DNA of 64,000 bases, taken from NCBI RefSeq assembly GCF_014205295.1, contig NZ_JACHNF010000001.1:3100001-3164000 (forward strand), in the 5' to 3' direction. Of this stretch, positions 6,146 to 13,926 are shown in pieces. The position numbers and the translations under genes were made by a program. This stretch comes from Kribbella solani. Its GTDB lineage: Bacteria; Actinomycetota; Actinomycetes; Propionibacteriales; Kribbellaceae. Every line of letters begins with the position of its first letter. The stretch's first letter is position 1. The notes under the pieces are model-generated. The model was not told the DNA's origin. It did no database searches and was given only the letters and a program-made list of their open reading frames with translations.

Positions 6146-8806
6146 CTACTCGTCCAGCAACGCCGCCCGGCCGGCCTCCAACCGGGCCACCGGAATCCGG
6201 AACGGCGAGCACGAGACATAGTCCAGTCCGACCTCGTGGAAGAAGTGGATGCTGTCCGGATCGCCGCCGTGCTCACCGCAGACGCCGAGCTTGAGGCCCG
6301 GTTTCGTCGCCCGGCCGCGGTCCACCCCGGTGCGGACGAGCGCGCCGACGCCCTCGCGGTCGATCGACTCGAACGGCGACACCGCGAAGATCCCCTTCTC
6401 CAGGTACCGCGAGAAGAACGCGCCTTCGACGTCGTCCCGGCTGAAACCCCAGGTGGTCTGGGTCAGGTCGTTCGTACCGAAGGAGAAGAAGTCGGCCGCT
6501 TCGGCGATCTGGTCGGCGATCACGGCCGCCCGCGGCAGCTCGATCATGGTGCCGATCGGGATCTCCGCGCCGGCGTCGACCTCGGCCAGTACGCGCTCGA
6601 CCTCGTCGCGGACCAGGTGCAGCTCCTGGACCGCCCCGACCAGCGGGATCATGATCTCCGGCCGCGGATCCCGGCCGCGGCGCCGGAGCTCGAGCGCCGC
6701 GGTGGCGATCGCGCGTACCTGCATCGCGAACAGTCCTGGGATCACCAGCCCGAGGCGTACGCCGCGCAACCCGAGCATCGGGTTCTGCTCGTGCAGCCGC
6801 TCCACCGCCGCGAGCAGCTTCTCGTCATGGTGCGACGCCGAACCCCGCTCGCGCGCGACCGCGACCTTCACCGCGAGCTCCTCCATCGACGGCAGGAACT
6901 CGTGCAGCGGTGGGTCGATCAGCCGGATCGTCACCGGCAGACCGTCCATCGCGTCCAGCAGTTCGAGGAAGTCGTCGCGCTGCAACGGCTCCAGCTCGGC
7001 CAGCGCGGCGTCGCGATCGGCGTCGTCGGCCGCGAGGATCAACCGCTCGACCGACTCGCGCCGTTGGCCGAGGAACATGTGCTCGGTCCGGCACAACCCG
7101 ATCCCCTCGGCGCCGAACCGCCGCGCCCGCGCCGCGTCGTCGGCAGTGTCGGCGTTGGTACGGACACCGAGCCGGCGTACGTCGTCCGCGTACCGGATCA
7201 GCCGATGCACCGACGCGACCAGCTCGTCACCCGCGTCCGGCGCGAGCGTGCCCTCGAAGTACTGCACGACCGGCGACGGAACGACCGGTACCTCACCGCG
7301 GAACACCTCGCCGGTGGTGCCGTCGATCGAGATCAGTTCGCCCGCCTCGAGCACCGTACCGCCGACCGTAATGGTGCCCTTGGCAACGTTCACGTCGAGG
7401 TCCTCGGCGCCACAGACACAGGTCTTGCCCATGCCGCGCGCGACCACGGCCGCGTGCGAGGTCTTGCCGCCGCGGCTGGTCAGGATGCCCTGGGCCGCGA
7501 TCATTCCGTGCAGGTCGTCCGGGTTGGTCTCGCGCCGGACCAGGATCACCTTCTCGCCCCGCTCGGCCGCCTCGACCGCGGCCGCCGACGTGAACACCAC
7601 CTGCCCCGACGCCGCGCCCGGCGACGCGCCGATCGCCTTGGTGATCAGGTCCTTGTCCGCGTCCGCGTCGAACCGCGGGAACATCAGCTGCGCGAGCTGC
7701 GCGCCCTTGACCCGGCCGAGTGCCTCGCCGGTGTCGATCACGCCCTCGTCGATCAGACTGGTCGCGATCCGGAACGCGGCCGCCGCGGTCCGTTTGCCGA
7801 CCCGGGTCTGCAGCATCCACAACTTGCCGCGCTCGACGGTGAACTCGATGTCGCACAGGTCGCGATAGTGCCCTTCGAGGGTCGCCATGATGCGCATCAG
7901 GTCGTCGTACGAGGTCTTGTCGAGCTGCTCGAGGTCGGCCAGCGGTACGGTGTTGCGGATGCCCGCGACCACGTCCTCGCCCTGCGCGTTCTGCAGGTAA
8001 TCGCCGTACACGCCGGGCTGGCCGCCGGCCGGGTCGCGGGTGAACGCGACGCCGGTACCGGAGTCCATGCCGAGGTTGCCGAAGACCATCGAGCAGATGT
8101 TGACCGCCGTGCCCAGATCGGCCGGAATCCGCTCCTGACGGCGGTAGAGGATCGCGCGATCGGCGTTCCAGGAGTCGAACACGGCCTCGATCGCGAGGTC
8201 CAGCTGGGTCCGCGGGTCCTGCGGGAACTCGCGGCCGGTGTGGTCGTGCACGGCCTGCTTGAACGTGTCGACGAGTCCCTTGAGGTCATCGGCGTCCAGG
8301 TCCAGATCGTTGCGCGTACCCTTCGACTGTTTCGCTGCCTCGATCGCGTCCTCGAAGACATCGCCGTCCATGCCGAGCACGGTCTTGCCGAACATCTGCA
8401 CCAGCCGGCGGTACGCGTCCCAGGCGAACCGCGGGTTGCCGGACTGATGCGCGAGCCCGTTCACCGAGTCGTCGTTGAGGCCGACGTTCAGCACCGTCTC
8501 CATCATGCCGGGCATCGACACCGCGGCGCCGGAACGGACCGACACCAGCAGCGGATCGTCGGCCTGACCAAGCTTCTTGCCCATCTTCTGTTCCAGCAGC
8601 GCGACGTGATGATCGATCTCGTCGGCGAGCTCGGCCGGTACGTCGCCGGTGGACAAGTACGCGCGGCAGGCGTCGGCGGTGATGGTGAAACCGGGTGGGA
8701 CCGGCAGGCCGAGATTGGTCATCTCGGCCAGGTTCGCCCCCTTCCCGCCGAGCAGTTGCTTCAGGTCCTTGTTGCCTTCGGCGAAGTCGTACACGAGTTT
8801 CGGCAC
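6146..8806 (-). CDS. ppdK: Pyruvate, phosphate dikinase
   Basis: A near-complete 886-residue enzyme that interconverts pyruvate, ATP and phosphate with PEP, AMP and pyrophosphate in central carbon metabolism. It begins with the nucleotide-binding domain (LLGGKGANLAEM). The phosphorylated His lies in the central domain (GGKTSHAAVVARGMG). The C-terminal barrel has SFGTNDLTQ and the catalytic Cys in VCGEHGG. A GTG at 8812 is in frame, but GTG at 8806 gives the usual N-terminus MPKLVYDF and sits at better spacing from the GGAG site, so I choose 8806. It is transcribed alone behind a candidate promoter at 8904-8932. Confidence 0.96.
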   Translation of the reverse strand: MPKLVYDFAEGNKDLKQLLGGKGANLAEMTNLGLPVPPGFTITADACRAYLSTGDVPAELADEIDHHVALLEQKMGKKLGQADDPLLVSVRSGAAVSMPGMMETVLNVGLNDDSVNGLAHQSGNPRFAWDAYRRLVQMFGKTVLGMDGDVFEDAIEAAKQSKGTRNDLDLDADDLKGLVDTFKQAVHDHTGREFPQDPRTQLDLAIEAVFDSWNADRAILYRRQERIPADLGTAVNICSMVFGNLGMDSGTGVAFTRDPAGGQPGVYGDYLQNAQGEDVVAGIRNTVPLADLEQLDKTSYDDLMRIMATLEGHYRDLCDIEFTVERGKLWMLQTRVGKRTAAAAFRIATSLIDEGVIDTGEALGRVKGAQLAQLMFPRFDADADKDLITKAIGASPGAASGQVVFTSAAAVEAAERGEKVILVRRETNPDDLHGMIAAQGILTSRGGKTSHAAVVARGMGKTCVCGAEDLDVNVAKGTITVGGTVLEAGELISIDGTTGEVFRGEVPVVPSPVVQYFEGTLAPDAGDELVASVHRLIRYADDVRRLGVRTNADTADDAARARRFGAEGIGLCRTEHMFLGQRRESVERLILAADDADRDAALAELEPLQRDDFLELLDAMDGLPVTIRLIDPPLHEFLPSMEELAVKVAVARERGSASHHDEKLLAAVERLHEQNPMLGLRGVRLGLVIPGLFAMQVRAIATAALELRRRGRDPRPEIMIPLVGAVQELHLVRDEVERVLAEVDAGAEIPIGTMIELPRAAVIADQIAEAADFFSFGTNDLTQTTWGFSRDDVEGAFFSRYLEKGIFAVSPFESIDREGVGALVRTGVDRGRATKPGLKLGVCGEHGGDPDSIHFFHEVGLDYVSCSPFRIPVARLEAGRAALLDE

Positions 8807-8903
8807 GGTCACTCCCTGGGTTGCAGGCGGTGTTCAAGCGGTGCGCAGGCGCGGGAAGATGACCCGCTGGCCCATCGACTTCGGCGGCGGGGGCGTGCTT
8901 TCA

Positions 8904-8932
8904 GAGTAAGCCCAAAAACCAGTCCAGTTGAA
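8904..8932 (-). promoter_or_regulatory. Candidate ppdK promoter
   Basis: On the minus strand TTCAAC (8927-8932) and TTACTC (8904-8909) are spaced by 17 bp, leaving a leader of about 90 nt before ppdK. The -35 lies inside CCAGT-TGAAC-ACTGG (8924-8938), an inverted repeat that could be an operator. The rest of 8807-9041 shows nothing I can name. Confidence 0.35.
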
Positions 8933-9041
8933 CACTGGTCTCACTCCGCCGACGTGACCATCCCCACAACTCGTGGTCCGGAAAACCCTTCCCTCGTTGA
9001 CAACGCGAGACATTCGGGCCGTTTCGGAATGAAACGCAACG

Positions 9042-9079
9042 GCAGGGTGTAACCCGCCTTCAGGACGGGTACACCCTGC
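9042..9079 (-). terminator. Strong hairpin after the VWA gene
   Basis: A 17-bp stem (9042-9058 with 9063-9079, one bulge and one mismatch) closes on a TTCA loop. It lies between the end of the VWA gene (9189) and the ppdK promoter, both on the minus strand, so it most likely terminates the MoxR/VWA transcript. Confidence 0.55.
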
Positions 9080-9080
9080 T

Positions 9081-9187
9081 GCTCCTGCGCCTCTCCCCTC
9101 GCTCTTTCCCTCGCTCTTTCCCTCCCTCTCCCCTCCCTCTCCCCTCGCTCTTCCTCTTTCCTTCTTCTTTGCTTCTGCTGCTTCTTT
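9081..9187. repeat. Polypyrimidine tract
   Basis: About 105 bp are almost pure C/T on the plus strand, built from repeats such as CTCGCTCTTTCC and CCCTCCCTCTCC. The tract starts directly after the VWA stop codon, so the minus-strand transcript carries a purine-only 3' segment before the hairpin. Such tracts can form triplex DNA; no function is evident. Confidence 0.8.
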
Positions 9188-9188
9188 G

Positions 9189-11147
9189 TCAGAGCTTGCG
9201 GCGGGTCCGCAGGTAGTCGCCGACCACCGCTGCGCCGAGACCGTCCGCGTCCGGCGCGAGCACGCGACCGCCGCTGCGCCGGGCGAGCAGATCGACGAAC
9301 GCGTTCAGCCGCGGATCGTCGCCGAGCCGGAACACGGTCAGCGAAGCGCCGAGTTTGGCCAGCCGATCCACCTCGAAGATCGTCTTCCGCAACGTGGCCG
9401 GCTCCGGCGGGTACGAGAACTCGGCCGTCCCGTCCGGCTCCAGATGCGCGGTCGGCTCCCCATCGGTCACCATCAGCACGACCGGCTGGGCATCGGGATG
9501 CCGGCGCAGATGACGGCCGGCGAGCAGCAGCGCGTGATGCGCGTTGGTGCCCTGCTCCCAGGTGCCCTCCATCCCGATCAACCGCGGCAGCTCGATCGCG
9601 GTGGCGTACCGGCCGAACGTGATCAGCTGAAGCGCGTCGTTGCGGTACCGGGTCGAGATGAGTTGGTGCAGTGCGAGCGCCGTACGCTTCATCGGCAGCC
9701 AGCGGCCTTCCTGGACCATCGACCAGGACGTATCCACGAGCAGCGCGACCGCGGCCCGAGCACGATGTTCGGTCTCGGCGATCTCGACATCCGCCACGTC
9801 GAGCCGCACCGAACCACGTCCCGCACCGGCTGTTCGCAGTACGGCGTTGCGCACTGTCCGGGGTACATCCCAGGGCTGTGTATCGCCGAACTGCCAATGG
9901 CGTGACGATCCACTCAACTCACCGGCCGCGCCGGCGTTGGCGGCATCACGCTCGCCGGAACCACGAGCTGCCCTCAGTACGTCGGCCAATGCGGTCTGGC
10001 CGAGCTGCCGCAACGCCTTCGGCGACAACCGCAGCGAACCGTCCGGCGCCCGTTCGATCAGACCCTGATCACGCAGTTGCCGCTCCAACTCACTCAGCCG
10101 CCGGGCGTCGACCGTCGCCTCGTCGCCGAGTTGACGGGTGAGCGCCTCAAGATCGATGTCCTCCAGCCGTGCACCCGGGTACGACTGGGCCAACTGCTCC
10201 GCGAGTGCATCCAGCTCCGCCAGATCGGACATCGCCTGCGCGCCTTCGGCGAGACCGAGCGGATCATCACCGCTCATCCGCTCCGAACCGGACCAGTCCT
10301 CCCCCGGCCGCAACGCCTGCAACTGTGCATCCAGTTGAGCCATCTGCTGGGCGAGCTGCGGACTGCCGAACGCTTGTTGGGACAGCTCCATCAGCTCGGC
10401 ACGCTGCTCGGGAGTCATCGAGTTCAGCATCCGCTGCGCGGCGGCGGCCCGCTGCGCGAGTACGTCGATCAGCTCGTCCACGGTGCGCGGATTCTCCGGG
10501 AAGAACTCGCCGTGGTTCGCCATGAACTCTTCGAACAGCTCCGGCACCTCGGGCCGGCCTTGCGCGTGCGCCGCGAGCAACGCGTTGAGATCGGACAGCA
10601 TCTCGTTGATCGCTTCGACGTCCTCGGGCGTCGTTTGCTGCAGCGCCTCCTTCATCCCTTCGAATCGCGATCCGAGCAGTTCCCGGCCGAGGAGCTCGCG
10701 GATCTCCTCGTACTTGGCGCGTGCTTCGGACGACTCCCACTGGTAGTTGGCCAGCTCGCGTACGGCTGCCGCCGTACCCGAAGGCAACGCGTCGAGCTCG
10801 GCCTCCTTGAAGCGGGCGTCGTCGGACGGGTTCGGGAACAGTTCGCGGCGCTCGGCTTCAAGGGCTTCGTCGAGCAGCCGCTGGACGTCGCGCAGGGTGC
10901 CGTCGAGGTTGTGCCGCTGCTGGATCTCGCGGCGGCGCTCCCACAAGCGGCGGGTCAGGTCGTCCAGGCCCTGGGTGTTCCGGGTGCCGCGCCGGAGCAG
11001 TTCCTCCAGCGCGGACCGTGGCGACGACCCGTTCATCACGTCCCGGCCGAGCTCGTCCAGCGCGTCCCGCAAATCCACCGGCGCCTGCAGCGGATCGGGC
11101 CCGTCGTGCCACGGCCCGTACGACCATCCTTCCGGGATAGAACTCAC
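9189..11147 (-). CDS. VWA domain protein, partner of the MoxR-type ATPase
   Basis: A 652-residue cytoplasmic protein. The first 460 residues are charged and mostly helical, with segments suggesting coiled coil. The C-terminal von Willebrand A domain has a complete metal-ion site: DTSWS at about 472-476, a Thr in the GTWEQGTN stretch, and the VTDGEP Asp. It resembles the VWA subunits paired with MoxR or Mg-chelatase-like AAA proteins, which help assemble or activate other proteins by chelatase- or chaperone-like action. It starts with GTG immediately after the ATPase stop codon, so the two are translationally close. The client protein is unknown. Confidence 0.85.
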   Translation of the reverse strand: MSSIPEGWSYGPWHDGPDPLQAPVDLRDALDELGRDVMNGSSPRSALEELLRRGTRNTQGLDDLTRRLWERRREIQQRHNLDGTLRDVQRLLDEALEAERRELFPNPSDDARFKEAELDALPSGTAAAVRELANYQWESSEARAKYEEIRELLGRELLGSRFEGMKEALQQTTPEDVEAINEMLSDLNALLAAHAQGRPEVPELFEEFMANHGEFFPENPRTVDELIDVLAQRAAAAQRMLNSMTPEQRAELMELSQQAFGSPQLAQQMAQLDAQLQALRPGEDWSGSERMSGDDPLGLAEGAQAMSDLAELDALAEQLAQSYPGARLEDIDLEALTRQLGDEATVDARRLSELERQLRDQGLIERAPDGSLRLSPKALRQLGQTALADVLRAARGSGERDAANAGAAGELSGSSRHWQFGDTQPWDVPRTVRNAVLRTAGAGRGSVRLDVADVEIAETEHRARAAVALLVDTSWSMVQEGRWLPMKRTALALHQLISTRYRNDALQLITFGRYATAIELPRLIGMEGTWEQGTNAHHALLLAGRHLRRHPDAQPVVLMVTDGEPTAHLEPDGTAEFSYPPEPATLRKTIFEVDRLAKLGASLTVFRLGDDPRLNAFVDLLARRSGGRVLAPDADGLGAAVVGDYLRTRRKL

Positions 11148-11148
11148 G

Positions 11149-12546
11149 TCAGGCTCCGTACACCGTGGTGTCGTCGTCGGCGTCCTTGGCTACGCGTTTG
11201 GACAGGTAGAGCATTTCCAGCGCGAGCTCGATCGCGGCGGCGATCCGGCCGGACGAGTCGTCCGGTTCGACGCCGGCGCGGGCGGCGACGTCGTGCAGGA
11301 CCGGCAGCTCGGGCAGCGCGGCCAGTACGTCCCGGCCGGGCACCCGCTCGCCGGTGGTCACAAGGTTGCCGTCGGCAACAGCATGCGCCAGTGGGGTGAG
11401 ATCCAGCCCGGCGAACCGCTCGCGCGCGGTGTCGGCCACCGAACGGCGCAGCAGGTACTCCAGCAGTTCGATCTCGCGCCCTTCCTCGCCGGGCTCGAAC
11501 TCCAGCTTGCCGCGCAGTACGGCCGGTACCGCTTCGAGATCGACCGGACGCGCGACCGCGGGTTCCTCGCCCGTGATCGCGGACCGGCGCAACGCGGCGG
11601 CGGCGATCGTCTCGGCCGCGGCGACCGCGAACCGCGCGGACACGCCGGACCGCTGATCGATCGACGTCGACTCGCGCAGGTGCCGGACGAACCGCGCCAG
11701 CACCTCCAGCAGCGGCTCGCCGACCTCGGCGGTGAACTCGGCCTCCTGCCGGATCACGTCCACCTCGGCGTCGATGTCGAGCGGGTAGTGGGTCCGGACC
11801 TCGGCGCCGAAGCGGTCCTTCAGCGGCGTGATGATCCGGCCGCGGTTGGTGTAGTCCTCCGGGTTGGCGGTTGCCACCAGCAACACGTCCAGCGGCAGCC
11901 GGAGCGTGTACCCACGGACCTGGATGTCGCGTTCTTCCATCACGTTCAGCAGCGCGACCTGGATCCGTTCGGCCAGGTCCGGCAGTTCGTTGATCGCGAC
12001 GATGCCGCGATGCGCGCGCGGCACGAGCCCGAAGTGGATGGTCTCCGGGTCGCCGAGGCTGCGGCCTTCGGCCACCTTGACCGGGTCCACGTCGCCGATC
12101 AAGTCACCGACGCTGGTGTCCGGCGTGGCTAGCTTCTCGGCGTACCGGAGGTCGCGGTGCAGCCAGGCGACCGGCAGGTCGTCGCCGAGCTCGGCGGCGC
12201 GGCGGCGGGAGGCAGGCGTGATCGGGTCGAGCGGGTGCTCGGGCAGCTCGGCGCCCTCGATCACGGGGGTCCACTCGTCGAGCAGTCCGACCAGCGTACG
12301 CAGCAGCCGGGTCTTGCCCTGCCCGCGCTCACCGAGCAGGACGACGTCGTGCCCGGCGAGCAGGGCACGTTCGAGTTGGGGGATGACGGTACGGGTGAAG
12401 CCGACAATGCCCGGCCAGGGATCACGCCCGGCCCGGAGGGCAGTCAGCAGGTTGTCACGGAGCTCGGCCTTGATCGACCGAGGAAGGTATCCGGCGGCCC
12501 GGAGGTCACCAGCCTTACGGGGAAGTTCAGCAGGTGCACTAGTCAC
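11149..12546 (-). CDS. MoxR/magnesium-chelatase-like AAA+ ATPase
   Basis: A 465-residue AAA+ ATPase. Walker A is GERGQGKT at 72-79. The Walker B region reads GIVAINELPDL, as is usual in this chelatase-like subfamily. A sensor region follows (LLVATANPEDYTNRG). MoxR-class ATPases form rings that remodel a VWA-bound partner. The gene is the first of a two-gene unit with the VWA gene and is not linked here to cobalamin or chlorophyll genes, so a metal-chelatase role is unlikely. The N-terminal 45 residues are an extension before the ATPase core. Confidence 0.88.
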   Translation of the reverse strand: MTSAPAELPRKAGDLRAAGYLPRSIKAELRDNLLTALRAGRDPWPGIVGFTRTVIPQLERALLAGHDVVLLGERGQGKTRLLRTLVGLLDEWTPVIEGAELPEHPLDPITPASRRRAAELGDDLPVAWLHRDLRYAEKLATPDTSVGDLIGDVDPVKVAEGRSLGDPETIHFGLVPRAHRGIVAINELPDLAERIQVALLNVMEERDIQVRGYTLRLPLDVLLVATANPEDYTNRGRIITPLKDRFGAEVRTHYPLDIDAEVDVIRQEAEFTAEVGEPLLEVLARFVRHLRESTSIDQRSGVSARFAVAAAETIAAAALRRSAITGEEPAVARPVDLEAVPAVLRGKLEFEPGEEGREIELLEYLLRRSVADTARERFAGLDLTPLAHAVADGNLVTTGERVPGRDVLAALPELPVLHDVAARAGVEPDDSSGRIAAAIELALEMLYLSKRVAKDADDDTTVYGA

Positions 12547-12618
12547 TTTGACGACGTTAGCTCGCTCTGCCCAAAGTGCACGTCGTTTATCTCAGCGCCT
12601 GGGCGCGATGTACCCGGC

Positions 12619-13326
12619 CTACTTCGTGATGCGCTCCAGGGCGGCGCGGATGTCGTTCCACGCGGTGGCTTCGTCGAGGCCCTGTTCGAGCAGGATCTTG
12701 GTCGCGACGCCGGCCTGGTCGCGGTAGAAGGCGAGCAGCAAGTGCTCGGTGCCGACGTAGTTGTGCCCGAGCGTCAACGCCTCCCCGACCGCCCCTTGCA
12801 GCACGTGCGCGGTGCGGCGCGTGTACGGCGGGTTGTCCGCGTCGAGCTCTACACTCTCCGCACCGGCTGGGCTCTCCAGGTCCACCGCGGCGCGCACCGA
12901 GTCGGCCGTAATGCCGTGCGCAAGCAGCACCAGGGTCGCCACCGCCCGCGGCTGGCTGTAGAAGGCGAGCAGCAGGTGCTCGGTCCCGATGTACGTGTGG
13001 TTGCGCTCCCGCGCGACGTCCGCGGCGGCAGCGACCACCGCCTTCGTCCGCTCGGTGTACCGGTCGAACGCCGGCTTGCTCGTCCAGGAATCGGCGAACC
13101 GCTTGTGCGCGGCCTGCTTGCTGACGCCGAGCACCGCGCTGATCTCCACCCAGGACTTGCCGGCGCCGCGGGCCCGATCGACGAAGAAGCCGAGCGCGGC
13201 GTCGCTGGTCGTGGTGAGTTCGCTGATCGTCGCCGCGGCGGTCGCGAGCTGCTCGAGCTCGTCGTCGCTGCCGGCGTCGGTCTTGATCGTGGTGATGAGT
13301 TGCTGCAGATCCGGTCCGGGAGTCAT
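12619..13326 (-). CDS. Clp_N/HTH transcriptional regulator
   Basis: A protein of about 235 residues with an N-terminal DNA-binding segment (SWVEISAVLGVSKQAAHKRF) followed by two Clp N-terminal repeat motifs. Each repeat carries the signature IGTEHLLLAFY or VGTEHLLLAFY. There is no ATPase module, so it is not a Clp chaperone; such proteins act as regulators or adaptors. An in-frame start at 13362 exists, but it lies within a palindrome that holds the -35 box. ATG 13326 fits a leaderless transcript from TTGACG-17-TAAGGT. It is divergent from mug and very likely represses its own promoter. Confidence 0.82.
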   Translation of the reverse strand: MTPGPDLQQLITTIKTDAGSDDELEQLATAAATISELTTTSDAALGFFVDRARGAGKSWVEISAVLGVSKQAAHKRFADSWTSKPAFDRYTERTKAVVAAAADVARERNHTYIGTEHLLLAFYSQPRAVATLVLLAHGITADSVRAAVDLESPAGAESVELDADNPPYTRRTAHVLQGAVGEALTLGHNYVGTEHLLLAFYRDQAGVATKILLEQGLDEATAWNDIRAALERITK

Positions 13327-13329
13327 ATT

Positions 13330-13374
13330 GTCAACCTTAGGTTGACCATTTGATTGCGTCAACCTTGGGTTGAC
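13330..13374. promoter_or_regulatory. Twin palindromic operators holding a divergent promoter
   Basis: GTCAACCTTAGGTTGAC (13330-13346) and GTCAACCTTGGGTTGAC (13358-13374) are two palindromes with centres 28 bp apart. On the minus strand the second supplies the -35 TTGACG (13357-13362) and the first the -10 TAAGGT (13334-13339), spaced 17 bp. Transcription would start at the ATG of the Clp_N/HTH gene. Binding would therefore cover both promoter elements. The plus-strand mug gene begins 9 bp beyond, so it may share the control. Confidence 0.7.
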
Positions 13375-13382
13375 GGACTACG

Positions 13383-13892
13383 GTGAGCTGTGTGGACGGG
13401 ATTGCGGACGTGATCGGCGGCGGGCTGCGGGTGTTGTTCTGTGGGATCAACCCTGGGCTGATGTCGGCGACAACCGGGCACCACTTCGCTCGGCCGGGCA
13501 ACCGGTTCTGGCCGGCGCTGCAGCTCAGTGGGTTCACCTCCCGGCAGCTGATGCCGGCCGAGCAGCAGGAGCTGCTGGACTACCGACTGGGCATCACCAA
13601 CGTGGTGGACCGGCCGTCTGCCAAGGCGGCTGAGCTGACGCGGGCGGAGCTCGTTGCCGGCGGGGAGAACCTGACCGCGAAAGTACTGACGTATCAGCCG
13701 GAGTGGCTTGCAGTACTGGGCGTCACGGCTTACCGGGACGCCTTCGCGGAACGGAACGCGGCAGTAGGCAAACAGGACCGCACTATCGGCACTACGCGCG
13801 TGTGGGTGCTGCCGAACCCGAGTGGACTGAACGCCCACTACACCCTGCCGAAGCTGGCTGATGCGTTCGCGGAGCTGGAGCGGGTCAGTTGA
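13383..13892 (+). CDS. mug: G/U mismatch-specific uracil-DNA glycosylase
   Basis: A 169-residue member of the MUG/TDG branch of the uracil-DNA glycosylase superfamily. It removes uracil or thymine mispaired with guanine during base-excision repair. Motif GINPG (22-26), with the family's Asn, is present, as is the DNA-intercalation loop region NPSGLN near the C-terminus. GTG 13383 gives the full protein; GTG 13392 is an alternative. The gene follows the twin operators and is divergent from the Clp_N/HTH regulator, so it may be co-controlled. Confidence 0.92.
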   Translation: MSCVDGIADVIGGGLRVLFCGINPGLMSATTGHHFARPGNRFWPALQLSGFTSRQLMPAEQQELLDYRLGITNVVDRPSAKAAELTRAELVAGGENLTAKVLTYQPEWLAVLGVTAYRDAFAERNAAVGKQDRTIGTTRVWVLPNPSGLNAHYTLPKLADAFAELERVS

Positions 13893-13926
13893 CGGACTGA
13901 CACTGGTCGTTCGGCAAAATAGCCAC

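Noticed and set aside
6065-9052. A 995-codon open frame on the plus strand
   Set aside because: It is antisense to ppdK, where high GC at third codon positions suppresses stops. The translation is rich in Arg, Asp and His, with no recognisable motif.
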